A stretch of 46,550 bases of DNA, taken from positions 1-46,550 of the forward strand of contig NZ_ANFM02000005.1 in the NCBI RefSeq assembly GCF_000333895.2. Direction: 5' to 3'. This DNA comes from Grimontia indica (GTDB lineage: Bacteria; Pseudomonadota; Gammaproteobacteria; Enterobacterales; Vibrionaceae). Shown here piece after piece: positions 1 through 8,091 of this stretch. The notes beneath the pieces were generated by a model. That model was not told the origin of the DNA. It ran no database searches and saw nothing but the letters and a program-made list of their open reading frames with translations. The position numbers and the translations under genes are program-made. The stretch's first letter is position 1; the number at the start of each line of letters is the position of its first letter.

Positions 1-25
1 GGTTCGAGTCCCGTCCGCTCCGCCA
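1..25 (+). tRNA. tRNA-Asp, 3' end only (partial)
   Basis: The window opens inside a tRNA gene. Visible parts are the end of the T stem, the T loop TTCGAGT, the 3' T-stem strand, the acceptor strand CCGCTCC, the discriminator G and an encoded CCA at 23-25. The implied 5' acceptor strand GGAGCGG and the discriminator G match bacterial tRNA-Asp(GUC), which I know by sequence. The anticodon is outside the window, so the identity rests on the acceptor and T-arm sequence. In vibrios tRNA-Asp often ends an rRNA operon, which would fit here. Confidence 0.85.
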
Positions 26-35
26 CTTCTTAAAG

Positions 36-64
36 AAACCTCAGCAGAAATGCTGAGGTTTTTT
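36..64 (+). terminator. Rho-independent terminator after tRNA-Asp
   Basis: An 11-bp perfect stem (AAACCTCAGCA with TGCTGAGGTTT) around a GAAA loop is followed by a T run. It begins 11 bases after the tRNA CCA and would end the tRNA or rRNA operon transcript entering from the left. Confidence 0.9.
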
Positions 65-74
65 GCTATGTGTG

Positions 75-212
75 GCCCTGAAAAGTGCTTCGCACTTTAG
101 GGCGAGGCACTGGACGTGCGCAACTAGGCGTCCCCGTTGAGTCCCACTGGTGCGCCAGCCCGGCCGTTCCGAGAAACCTCAGGCTACGCGTCTCGGACGA
201 AAGTCTGAGTTT
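75..212 (+). repeat. Degenerate tRNA-end/terminator-like unit downstream of tRNA-Asp
   Basis: Bases 75-103 form a strong hairpin (GCCCT and AAAGTGC arms, TTC loop). Further on, GTTGAGTCCC...TGCGCCA (about 135-156) loosely resembles the T loop and CCA end of the tRNA. It is followed by AGAAACCTCAG (172-182) and CTGAGTTTTTAGCTAT (205-220), which echo the AGAAACCTCAG and GGTTTTTTGCTAT of the first terminator. TCCGAGA (168-174) can also pair with TCTCGGA (191-197). It looks like a decayed duplicate of a tRNA 3' end plus terminator, comparable in concept to the tRNA-linked repeats after E. coli tyrT. No protein is encoded. The homology is inferred by eye. Confidence 0.4.
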
Positions 213-446
213 TTAGCTATCTGCGATCCAGAATAATTCTGCTCACTTTGAGCCGCCGTGCCATAGTAAGTAGTGCTTATCGTGCGCGATTAGAGCTCCT
301 TTTTGCAGCCCATCCTCAGCTTCACTTCTTTATGGTTTGAGTCTTCTTTAAAGTGTGACCATGAATTCGTGATTCAACTGGGCAGGTTGCTGTAGATGTT
401 GATTGTCGAAGGACAGGCAGGAAGATGACTCGATGCTATTAAAACT
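213..446. other. Intergenic stretch without a recognised feature
   Basis: This is the rest of the gap between the tRNA region and the MATE gene, which is on the opposite strand. I see no open frame with a convincing ribosome-binding site, no known RNA motif and no clear promoter. Confidence 0.5.
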
Positions 447-473
447 AAAGCCCTGCTGGTTCAGCAGGGCTTT
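447..473 (-). terminator. Terminator of the MATE gene
   Basis: A 12-bp stem, AAAGCCCTGCTG with CAGCAGGGCTTT, has a 3-base loop. It lies 6 bases beyond the stop codon of the minus-strand MATE gene. The flanking A and T bases could let it work in both directions. Confidence 0.85.
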
Positions 474-478
474 GTCGT

Positions 479-1840
479 TTATGCGTTACTGGTCGCTAGA
501 GGCCTTTTTATACTCATGTGCTTTTGCTGCCTGATAAACAACGCGCAGGCAATGAGGAGAGTAAAGAATTCGGCGAGAGGAAGCGCAGTAAGGAAGTGTT
601 GGTCTTTAAAGAAAATAACCAAACCGAAGATCAATGAAACAGGCAGTACCAATCCTCGACTCAACGCGATGGCTGCTGATTGTTTTGGCAGTTGCATTGC
701 GGTGAAGTAAGCGGAAATAAGAACGTTAATTCCGCTGAGCATCAGGCATGGCCATATGATGGCGATGTAACTGAGAGCGTGTGAAGATGCTTTCTCATCC
801 AGATCTGTCAGGAAGAGCTCGGTAACGGTATCGGGCTTTACAAGGCAGAGATAAACCAAGGCACTGCTAATAAATACGATTGTGGTTGCGGCGAGTGCCA
901 TGAAACGATTGATACGGTATAGGTTACCCGCTCCTTTGTTTTGACTGACTAAAATATGGATAGCATCGACCACGCCGTAGAACATCATCATACTGACGAA
1001 CAGAATGTAGTTGGCAATCGAAAAACCTGCGACCGCTTCCTGACCGCCATTTTTCATTAGTAACCAATGTACGGTGAAGATAACGATACCCACTGAAATT
1101 TCATTAATGAATTCCGAAGCGCCATTGATAAGCGCGCTCACAAACTTCCTTATCTCTAATCCTGCCTTTGAGAGCGACAAGGTTCTCGAAGGCTTCGCGA
1201 AATAGAAAATAAGCACCGACAACTGAAGTAACTGCGCAAAGGTTGTCGCCCATGCTGCCCATTCAATCCCGAGTCCTAATACTCCCAGGAAAACGTAATC
1301 AAGAGTGATGTTGGTCGCTGCGCCAACCATAAGTGCAGAGGTTGCGAGCATTGGGAAACCATCAGCGCGTACAAAGTAATAGAGCACCATGGTGGTCAGC
1401 TGGACAATCATGCAGACGGTGAGAACGCTGAAATAGCGCTCCATGAGCGGATGAAGTGAAGCTGGGGCGCCTAGAAAGTAAAAGAGTTCTGTGCTGAAGA
1501 TGGAGCTGATCATCGCCATCGACGAACTGAACCCGAATGCGCCCAACATAGACTGCGTGAAGGCAGCATTAGCTTTATCAAGTTCGTCCTTGCCTATATG
1601 TTCCCCTGCTTGAACAGTCCCGCCAATTGCAATCATCAAAGACACGGCGAAAACAAACGTGATGTAAGGAATGAGCAGGTTGATGGCTGCTAGCGCGTCG
1701 GCACCCAGAAATCTGCCGACGAACATCCCATCAACAATACTGGCACTAGAAATAGCAACGAGACCAATAAATGAAGGGATGGCGAAATAGAAGAAGGTAG
1801 GGACTATCGGTGCGTCCAACACACGGTTCTTGGAAGTCAT
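479..1840 (-). CDS. MATE-family efflux transporter, possible siderophore exporter
   Basis: This is a polytopic inner-membrane protein of 453 residues with about twelve hydrophobic segments, the usual length for the MATE (multidrug and toxin extrusion) family. The N-terminal half contains the family-like stretch SIVDGMFVGRFLGADALAA, and the two halves look like the internal repeat of the family. The frame stays open up to 1981, but I start it at the ATG at 1840 (MTSKNRVLDAP) because longer versions would run into the Fur box and add a non-MATE leader; an ATG at 1873 is also possible. The gene is divergent from the petrobactin-type operon and shares its promoter region and Fur-box-like site. 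I infer a role in exporting the siderophore or a precursor. Known petrobactin export in Bacillus uses a different family (MFS), so this role is a hypothesis. Confidence 0.85.
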   Translation of the reverse strand: MTSKNRVLDAPIVPTFFYFAIPSFIGLVAISSASIVDGMFVGRFLGADALAAINLLIPYITFVFAVSLMIAIGGTVQAGEHIGKDELDKANAAFTQSMLGAFGFSSSMAMISSIFSTELFYFLGAPASLHPLMERYFSVLTVCMIVQLTTMVLYYFVRADGFPMLATSALMVGAATNITLDYVFLGVLGLGIEWAAWATTFAQLLQLSVLIFYFAKPSRTLSLSKAGLEIRKFVSALINGASEFINEISVGIVIFTVHWLLMKNGGQEAVAGFSIANYILFVSMMMFYGVVDAIHILVSQNKGAGNLYRINRFMALAATTIVFISSALVYLCLVKPDTVTELFLTDLDEKASSHALSYIAIIWPCLMLSGINVLISAYFTAMQLPKQSAAIALSRGLVLPVSLIFGLVIFFKDQHFLTALPLAEFFTLLIACALFIRQQKHMSIKRPLATSNA

Positions 1841-1960
1841 AATCTTAGTATAGAGAGAATAATGGATGGTCATGATGCGTGAAGAGGATGCCACCTTCAC
1901 GTGTGGTAAAGGTGATGTGGGACTTACCTTATGACGTGTTGTAACAATGGTAACTTTTAG

Positions 1961-1979
1961 TGTAATGAGAATTAATATC
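1961..1979. promoter_or_regulatory. Fur box between MATE gene and asbA
   Basis: The 19-mer TGTAATGAGAATTAATATC matches the Fur consensus GATAATGATAATCATTATC at 14 of 19 positions by my count. It lies about 67 bases before the asbA start and about 120 bases before the MATE start, so one site could repress both divergent transcripts under iron-replete conditions. Confidence 0.7.
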
Positions 1980-2046
1980 AATTAGGATCCTTGGCCTTAT
2001 CAGATTAAACGCCATTCAGGCGCGCTTGGTATAAGGCGAGGGAAAC

Positions 2047-3837
2047 GTGAGTCAGATAGCCAGCAACATCGCAGAGAAAGCATCCTTTCAAGCATTCTTT
2101 AACTGTTATCTGAAAGAGGTCGACGCTGGAGATTGGTCTCCCGCTTCACGCTGGCAGATGTCGGTGGGCCGATTGGGGGATGTGGCAAAAGACAAGTGGA
2201 TTGTCGAGATTTCACTGCCACATTTAGTAGGAAAGCTTGCCGTAAATGTTGAGTACCGCTCATTGGTGGGGAATCACCGATTTGGCGAAGTAATGATCCA
2301 ATTTGATAAGTTCTCTTGGAAAGTGGTCTCAGAGACGCATGCTTTACAACAACTGATCGAAGGGATTTTCCACGCAAAATCAGCCGCTTTCGAGTGCAAG
2401 CAAGAGCTCATGCTGCGTGTGATTGAAAGCCAGCGATTAATGACGCAATACATTGAAGAGCGTCGTGGCGATCCATCGCTCAGGAAGCCAAATTTCATTG
2501 ATGCCGAGCAATCATTGCTTTTTGGTCATTGGCAGCATCCCACACCGAAAAGCCGTCAGGGAATGCTGGAATATCATCACGCATTCTATGCACCTGAAAC
2601 AAAAGGGCGCTTTCCCCTTCATTACTTCAGTATTGATCGTGCTCTGATCAAGCAACGGTCTGCGATCCCGTTGACCGCAGAAGAAGTGATCACTGAATCT
2701 TTGCCGGCAGCGGCGGATAAACCAGAAACCCATATTGTGGTTCCCATGCATCCCCTTCAAGCGCAGTGGCTTCTTCATCAAAATGATATTCGAGAGTTGA
2801 TAAAGGCAGGCGATATTAAGGATTTGGGAAGTTATGGCCCAGAGTTTACTGCTACATCTTCTGTGCGCTCTCTCTATCACCCGAATCTGGATTGGATGTA
2901 CAAATTCTCCCTGCCAGTAAAAATCACCAACTCACTACGTGTTAACAAACGCCATGAGCTGGATGCTGGTGTGGTCATGGCGACCTTATATCGCAAAACG
3001 GGTTTCAGTGAGCGCCATGCCTGCTTCAAGGTCATTACTGATCCTGCATACATCACAGTCGATTTGCCTGGTCAGGAAGAAAGTGGTTTTGAAGTCATCA
3101 TACGCGAGAATCCTTTCCCTGAAGGCAATGATCAATATGTCGTTACCATCGCGGCATTGACTCAGTCTCCAATGCCAGGTGAAAGCTCAATGCTTTATGA
3201 CGTTATCAGCAAGCTTGCGAACCGAAATGAAGCAGATTACCTGCGCATTGCCATCAAGTGGTTTGCCAAATACTGGGAATGCGCGATAGAGCCAATGATT
3301 GCGCTTTATGACGAACATGGCATTGCACTTGAAGCTCACCAGCAAAACAGTTTGATTGAGATGAAAGAGGGGCTTCCGTCGGTTTATTACTTCCGTGATA
3401 ACCAGGGGTTCTACCTTTCCAAAGCGTATCGTGGATATCTGGCAACCATGGAGCCGGATTCTGTCACCGTAGACTCTCTCTATTTCGATGACGATGTTAT
3501 CTGCGATCGTTTTGCTTATTACCTGTTCATCAACCATCTGTTCTCCATCATTGGCCGCATGGGAGCAGATGGTTTGGTTGAAGAGCGAATTCTTATCAGC
3601 TTCGTTCAGCAGAGGCTATATGCGCTGAGAAACACCCTTTCTGGTGCGGGAAAACTGTTTGTCGAAAAGCTGCTGTCAGAATCAGCTATCCCAGTAAAAG
3701 CCAACTTGTTAACCCGTGTTCATGATGTTGATGAACTGCTGGCAGACAACGAACAAGCTATCTATTGCACGATTTCCAACCCGCTTGTGATGACATGTCT
3801 GGAAGAGCCGATGGAGGTGAACTATGCCTCTGCCTAA
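2047..3837 (+). CDS. asbA: NIS siderophore synthetase, AsbA-like (IucA/IucC family)
   Basis: This 596-residue cytosolic enzyme belongs to the NRPS-independent siderophore synthetase family, which condenses a citrate carboxylate with an amine through an acyl adenylate. Family marks are visible: MHPLQAQW near residues 234-241, the basic substrate loop SVRSLYHP...KFSLPVKITNS around 273-297, and EAHQQN at 429-434 in the active-site region. In petrobactin synthesis AsbA joins a spermidine to citrate; that assignment rests on the neighbouring asbB-C-DE-F set rather than on residues unique to AsbA. The start is GTG, preceded by GAGG at 2035-2038. The last 14 bases overlap asbB, indicating translational coupling. 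Expression is probably iron-repressed from the upstream Fur box. An aerobactin or vibrioferrin NIS enzyme is less likely given the partners. Confidence 0.88.
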   Translation: MSQIASNIAEKASFQAFFNCYLKEVDAGDWSPASRWQMSVGRLGDVAKDKWIVEISLPHLVGKLAVNVEYRSLVGNHRFGEVMIQFDKFSWKVVSETHALQQLIEGIFHAKSAAFECKQELMLRVIESQRLMTQYIEERRGDPSLRKPNFIDAEQSLLFGHWQHPTPKSRQGMLEYHHAFYAPETKGRFPLHYFSIDRALIKQRSAIPLTAEEVITESLPAAADKPETHIVVPMHPLQAQWLLHQNDIRELIKAGDIKDLGSYGPEFTATSSVRSLYHPNLDWMYKFSLPVKITNSLRVNKRHELDAGVVMATLYRKTGFSERHACFKVITDPAYITVDLPGQEESGFEVIIRENPFPEGNDQYVVTIAALTQSPMPGESSMLYDVISKLANRNEADYLRIAIKWFAKYWECAIEPMIALYDEHGIALEAHQQNSLIEMKEGLPSVYYFRDNQGFYLSKAYRGYLATMEPDSVTVDSLYFDDDVICDRFAYYLFINHLFSIIGRMGADGLVEERILISFVQQRLYALRNTLSGAGKLFVEKLLSESAIPVKANLLTRVHDVDELLADNEQAIYCTISNPLVMTCLEEPMEVNYASA

Positions 3838-5545
3838 TAGCCAGAACTTGTCAGCGATTGAAAGAGTCATCAAGCAACTGTTAGAAGCGGTACTGTTTGA
3901 AAATTGCGTTGAAGCCTCTGATAAAGAGGGGAAGTTCGCTTGGAAGCTTGGGGAAAGAGAATATCTCATCCCGGGTCAGCGAGGCGCATTTGGTCGCTAT
4001 CGACTCGATATTCAGTCGTTATGTATCGATGGTGTTCGAGCCAATGTTGCTGCGCATTGGCAGCAGATCATTGAAGATTTGCCTGCGACAGAGAAAACCA
4101 AGTACGCGCTTGCCGAAGAGTTCTCACAAACAGCAGCTCTATGCGAATGGAACCGTCGATACGTCAGTAAGCCTGAATCCCGTCGATACCAAAATTTTGA
4201 AACCTTGGAAGGCTCGCTGGATGAAGGACATCCTTACCATCCATCCTTCAAGGCGCGTACCGGATTCAGTGCTGCAGATCATGAGGCTTATGGCCCTGAA
4301 TCTTCCAAGCCCTTTTACCTTTGTTGGCTCGCCGTTAAGCGCACTCACATCAAACAAAATTTGCCTCAGCCCCATGACGCTTTCTGGCTCAGAGAGCTTG
4401 GCCGAACTCAATGGTTAAGACTGTCTGGGGCACTGAGTGCACAGGACAAAAGTTGGGATGAATATTCGCTGTTGCCTATGCATCCATGGCAATGGCAACA
4501 GTTGAAGCAAGAACAATTGCTAGAGCCACTTGCTGATCAAACCCTCATATTTCTGGGCTTGGGAGCTGATCAATACACCGCATCGCAATCTGTTCGCACC
4601 TTAATGAATGCAAGCTATTCCGATAGAGCCAATATCAAATTGCCTTTGAGCATGGTGAATACCTCATCGAAGCGCACATTGGCACCGCACTCTATTTGTC
4701 TGGCGCCAGTGGTTTCTTCCTGGCTTAACCGGATTATTGAAAGTGACTTCGAACTGTCGGCGCTCTCTATTTTGGAAGAGTACGCCGGTGCCCGTTTCCA
4801 TGTGCCAGAGATGTCGTCTGAAACGTCTCCGTTGGCTTCAGAAGTTGCGGTTATCTTTCGCGAAAGTGTGCAGCCCAAATTGCATGAGGGTGAGTCAGCG
4901 ATTCCCTTTAACGCATTAATGATGCTTGAAGACGACGGCTTACCTTTCATTGCTGGCTGGGTAGAAACCTATGGCTTGAATATCTGGTTGAGCCGTTTAA
5001 TCGATGTCGTGGTGCTACCTGTATGGCACTTGTTGGTCAAACACGGCATTGGTATTGAACCTCATGGTCAGAACATGGTGTTGGTTCATCGTGATGGCTG
5101 GCCGGAACGAGTCATAGTGCGGGATTTCCATGAAAGTGTGGAATACCACCTGCCATTTCTGGCCAACCCAGAATGGTTACCAGATTTTGCTTCCATTGAA
5201 CCTTTCCTCGCAGATGCTCCGATCGATGACTACTACGGCATGAGTTCGGTGGAGTTATTGCGTGAATTGGTGATGGACACCCTCTTTGTTTACAGCCTGA
5301 CAGAGGTCTCTTTTCTCATAGAAAAAAGCTACGGCATGAGCGAACAAAGCTTTTGGAACATGGTAGGCCAAAAGCTCGAAGACTATGCCGATGACCACCC
5401 AGAACTTGATAGCCGCTTGCAGCAACTTGGCTACACCGAGGCGCAGGTACTGACGGAGTCTCTGATGACCCGAAAGTTCAAAGGAAGCCAGGCTGAGTGT
5501 CACCACTTGGTGCCCAACCCATTTCATAAATATTCTCAAAAATAG
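3824..5545 (+). CDS. asbB: NIS siderophore synthetase, AsbB-like (IucA/IucC family)
   Basis: The second NIS synthetase has 573 residues and lies within the 570-620 range of the family. It shows MHPWQWQQ (H220-P-W-Q), the SQSVRTLMN and KLPLSMVNTSSKRT loops that bind ATP and citrate in this family, and GIEPHGQN with His414, followed by VIVRDFHES. In petrobactin assembly AsbB adds the second polyamine and also works on dihydroxybenzoyl-spermidine intermediates. Here its partner is the 2047-3837 synthetase; the two are paralogues of different subtypes, as in asb clusters. The ATG at 3824 lies inside the end of asbA and is preceded by GGAGGTG, a strong ribosome-binding site that fixes the start. 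The stop is only 7 bases before asbC. Which of the two synthetases acts first cannot be read from the sequence. Confidence 0.88.
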   Translation: MPLPNSQNLSAIERVIKQLLEAVLFENCVEASDKEGKFAWKLGEREYLIPGQRGAFGRYRLDIQSLCIDGVRANVAAHWQQIIEDLPATEKTKYALAEEFSQTAALCEWNRRYVSKPESRRYQNFETLEGSLDEGHPYHPSFKARTGFSAADHEAYGPESSKPFYLCWLAVKRTHIKQNLPQPHDAFWLRELGRTQWLRLSGALSAQDKSWDEYSLLPMHPWQWQQLKQEQLLEPLADQTLIFLGLGADQYTASQSVRTLMNASYSDRANIKLPLSMVNTSSKRTLAPHSICLAPVVSSWLNRIIESDFELSALSILEEYAGARFHVPEMSSETSPLASEVAVIFRESVQPKLHEGESAIPFNALMMLEDDGLPFIAGWVETYGLNIWLSRLIDVVVLPVWHLLVKHGIGIEPHGQNMVLVHRDGWPERVIVRDFHESVEYHLPFLANPEWLPDFASIEPFLADAPIDDYYGMSSVELLRELVMDTLFVYSLTEVSFLIEKSYGMSEQSFWNMVGQKLEDYADDHPELDSRLQQLGYTEAQVLTESLMTRKFKGSQAECHHLVPNPFHKYSQK

Positions 5546-5552
5546 GGACGTT

Positions 5553-6809
5553 ATGATTTACGTAAATGATGACTTTTTCAGTCATGAATTCTTTGAGCGC
5601 AGTAACGAAGCGTTCCGCTCACACCCTGAACTTGGCAGCTGCGCAGGGAAGCGCTTTGCTGTTTGCACAGAAGACCCAGCTTATCTGCTGGCGGTGTGTT
5701 TGTACCTTAAAGCCAATGGCGGCTCTTTTTACCCCATTTTCGCCCCGACGCCCCGTCTTGCTGCCAAACGATTAGCAACACGCGCCCAGTGCCACGTCCT
5801 GCTATTTGAACAAGGGCAACCTGCGATGTCGCTTCAGCAAGAAGGTGATGATGACGTGGCTGTGCTGGTGCAAACCAGCTCCGGCACCACCGGTGAGCCA
5901 AAGGTGATCACCCGAAGCTGGTCTTCAATCGACGAAGAAGTAGAAAGCTACGTCGCGAAGTTCAAAAAGCCGAACAAGATGACTCCACTGATTGCCTGCC
6001 CGATCACCCATTCCTATGGCTTGATTGCCGGTGTATTTGTGGCACTGAAGCGTGGTCAATCACCAGTCATCATTAACAACATTAACCCGAAATTCCTGCT
6101 GAAAAAGCTGATGACTACGCCGGATCATTTGCTGTATTCGTCCCCAGCTTTGATTCACTCAGTGGTGCAGCTTTACCCGAAAGGCCAACAACTGAATGCC
6201 GTGATGACCTCGGGCACTGTGTTACCCAAAGCCTGGTTTGAGGCGTTGCGTGAAAAAGCCAAGTATGTCTTCCAGCAATATGGCTGCTCAGAAGCTGGCT
6301 GTATTGCCATTAACTCGGATACCAAAGCGGCGAATCACATCGGTACCCCGCTTGGACATCTCAAGGTCAATGCCGGTATCGACACTTCAAGACCGGGAGA
6401 GATCGTGGTGCAAAAAGGGGATGACATCATCTTCACCAAAGATCTTGGCTATTTCGATGAGCAGGGTCAGTTGATCTTCGTTTCCCGTGCAGACGACATG
6501 ATTAATGTTTCTGGCCTGAATGTGTACCCACAGGACGTTGAGAACGTGGTACTTGAGATCGCTGAGATCTCCGAAGCTGTGGTCTTCAAACGCTCGGATC
6601 CGCTATCAGGTGAACGGGTCTGTCTGCAGTTTGTAGCAAGCGATACGCTAGAACCAAGCCGGATCCGAAAATGGTGTTCGACACGGCTGGCATCCTACCA
6701 ACTGCCCGTCGATATCGAGCAATGCACAGTGATTGAAAAAATGGCCAACGGAAAGATCAACCGTAACGTGCTGTCTCAAAGCAAAATTTCCATTCCAGCG
6801 ATAGGTTAA
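5553..6809 (+). CDS. asbC: Aryl-acid adenylating enzyme, AsbC-like (3,4-dihydroxybenzoate activation)
   Basis: This is an ANL-superfamily (acyl-CoA synthetase/adenylation) enzyme of 418 residues, short for the superfamily but typical for AsbC. Motifs in order are the phosphate-binding loop SSGTTGEPK at 109-117, YGCSEAG at 243-249, the hinge region DLGYFDEQG at 297-305, SRADDMINVSG at 311-321, and the C-terminal catalytic lysine in NGKINR (Lys401). AsbC activates 3,4-dihydroxybenzoate with ATP and loads it onto the AsbD carrier. Here the carrier is the N-terminal domain of the next gene, 9 bases downstream. The neighbouring AsbF-like gene would supply the 3,4-dihydroxybenzoate. The N-terminal subdomain is abbreviated compared with full-length DhbE/EntE enzymes. 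Substrate specificity is inferred from context. Confidence 0.87.
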   Translation: MIYVNDDFFSHEFFERSNEAFRSHPELGSCAGKRFAVCTEDPAYLLAVCLYLKANGGSFYPIFAPTPRLAAKRLATRAQCHVLLFEQGQPAMSLQQEGDDDVAVLVQTSSGTTGEPKVITRSWSSIDEEVESYVAKFKKPNKMTPLIACPITHSYGLIAGVFVALKRGQSPVIINNINPKFLLKKLMTTPDHLLYSSPALIHSVVQLYPKGQQLNAVMTSGTVLPKAWFEALREKAKYVFQQYGCSEAGCIAINSDTKAANHIGTPLGHLKVNAGIDTSRPGEIVVQKGDDIIFTKDLGYFDEQGQLIFVSRADDMINVSGLNVYPQDVENVVLEIAEISEAVVFKRSDPLSGERVCLQFVASDTLEPSRIRKWCSTRLASYQLPVDIEQCTVIEKMANGKINRNVLSQSKISIPAIG

Positions 6810-6818
6810 GGAGCGCCC

Positions 6819-8090
6819 ATGGAACGCGAACAATTGATTGCATCCATTCGCCAGGTATTGAGCGACAACATGCAAAATGCCCACATGGAGAAATTCAGTG
6901 AGAGTGCAAGGCTGAATGAAGACCTTTATCTGGATTCGGTGCTTATCCTTCAGCTAATCCTGCATCTTGAGCTGGATTTGGGTTTGACCGTGCCGGAGGA
7001 AAATATTACCGCGGCAGACTATGCGACAGTTTCCAGTCTGGCGGACTTCCTGTGTCGTATTGAACGTAATGAGCCTGCGCAAAAGGCGCAGGAGGAAGAA
7101 TTTGAAGACGTCAAAGTACATTGCTTTGTCAGTTGCGTCTGTGAGTCTTTAAAGCGAAAAGGCATTGATCACCGTCCGTTTTACTTCGGCGTTTGGGATG
7201 CGACCTTCACCATCAGTGAGAACTACCAGCTTCAATACCACTCCGACGAGATAAACCATGGCAGTTTCCTTGAATGGTACCACCGCCTGTATGGTGTGGC
7301 ACTGGCTCCTTGGTATGACGAAGGCAAAACCAAACAAGACAACATTGAAGAAATGCAGCGTCTGTTGGCAACCAAAGCAGAAACCTCACACTTGATGGTG
7401 ATGCTAGATATGTATCAATTACCGGAGCGCGAGAATAAGTTCAATCAGAACCCATTTCCACACTACGTGATGCTTGAGAACACCCATGATCCTAAAACCC
7501 TGTTTATGTCCGATCCGGATTTCCGTTGGGAAGGAGAGCTCGAAAGCGCGCGTATCTTCAATGCAATTTCCCAACCGAGTGTGGCAGGCGGCTACCTGCT
7601 GGATGAAACCGGTTTACAGCATGCGGATGATCGCGATGTTCAAGCTTACTTTGAGGCGTGCTTTATTGCTGACGGTAATCCGCTGACGAGTGCCATTCGA
7701 CGCATTCTGGACGCTCATGTCCGCGGTTATGCAGGGGTAAAACTCACGGACCTATCATTGGCATTGCGTGAAATTCGGGTGATTGCGGTGCGTAAATATG
7801 CCTACGAGCACGGCTTTGCTTTCTTCTGGCGCGCGCTAGGCCTGCCCGATGATGATTTTGAGATCTGGTGTGATGTCATTGAAGAGCTCATCCAAACCTA
7901 TGGTCGGATCCAATACCAAATCATGAAGCTGGCAGAAACTGGCGATCTGGATCTACAGGTCGAGATCTACGCCTTGCTGAATAAGCAGGATCGTACGGAG
8001 TTTCGCATCAAAAAACGCCTCAACGAAGTCTATCGTGATTGGTGCGAACTGAACGATTTACCGCTTGAAGCGGCAGTAGAGGTTGCCTGA
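6819..8090 (+). CDS. Fused aryl carrier protein plus AsbE-like transferase (AsbD-AsbE fusion)
   Basis: The protein has 423 residues and two parts. Residues 1 to about 85 form an acyl carrier domain with the phosphopantetheine site in LYLDSVLIL (Ser40), helix-rich and acidic as expected. After a short Glu/Ala/Gln-rich linker, residues from about 96 to the end (about 328) match the size and general character of AsbE (DUF6005-type), the enzyme that transfers 3,4-dihydroxybenzoate from the carrier to spermidine or to a citryl-spermidine intermediate. In Bacillus anthracis AsbD and AsbE are separate proteins. Here they are one frame with no internal stop, and I see no convincing internal restart near 7090. 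The gene sits between asbC and asbF and overlaps the latter region closely. AsbE identity is from length, position and recollection of the family, so it is less certain than the carrier domain. Confidence 0.8.
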   Translation: MEREQLIASIRQVLSDNMQNAHMEKFSESARLNEDLYLDSVLILQLILHLELDLGLTVPEENITAADYATVSSLADFLCRIERNEPAQKAQEEEFEDVKVHCFVSCVCESLKRKGIDHRPFYFGVWDATFTISENYQLQYHSDEINHGSFLEWYHRLYGVALAPWYDEGKTKQDNIEEMQRLLATKAETSHLMVMLDMYQLPERENKFNQNPFPHYVMLENTHDPKTLFMSDPDFRWEGELESARIFNAISQPSVAGGYLLDETGLQHADDRDVQAYFEACFIADGNPLTSAIRRILDAHVRGYAGVKLTDLSLALREIRVIAVRKYAYEHGFAFFWRALGLPDDDFEIWCDVIEELIQTYGRIQYQIMKLAETGDLDLQVEIYALLNKQDRTEFRIKKRLNEVYRDWCELNDLPLEAAVEVA

Positions 8091-8091
8091 T

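Noticed and set aside
1841-1981. N-terminal extension of the MATE protein
   Set aside because: It would run through the Fur box and promoter region and has no MATE-like character. The ATG at 1840 gives the normal family length.
2047-5545. Aerobactin or vibrioferrin synthesis genes
   Set aside because: Two IucA/IucC-type enzymes could suggest these. However, no lysine hydroxylase/acetylase (iucD, iucB) or ATP-grasp/PLP-decarboxylase (pvs) genes are present, while the aryl ligase, carrier and AsbF-like dehydratase fit petrobactin.
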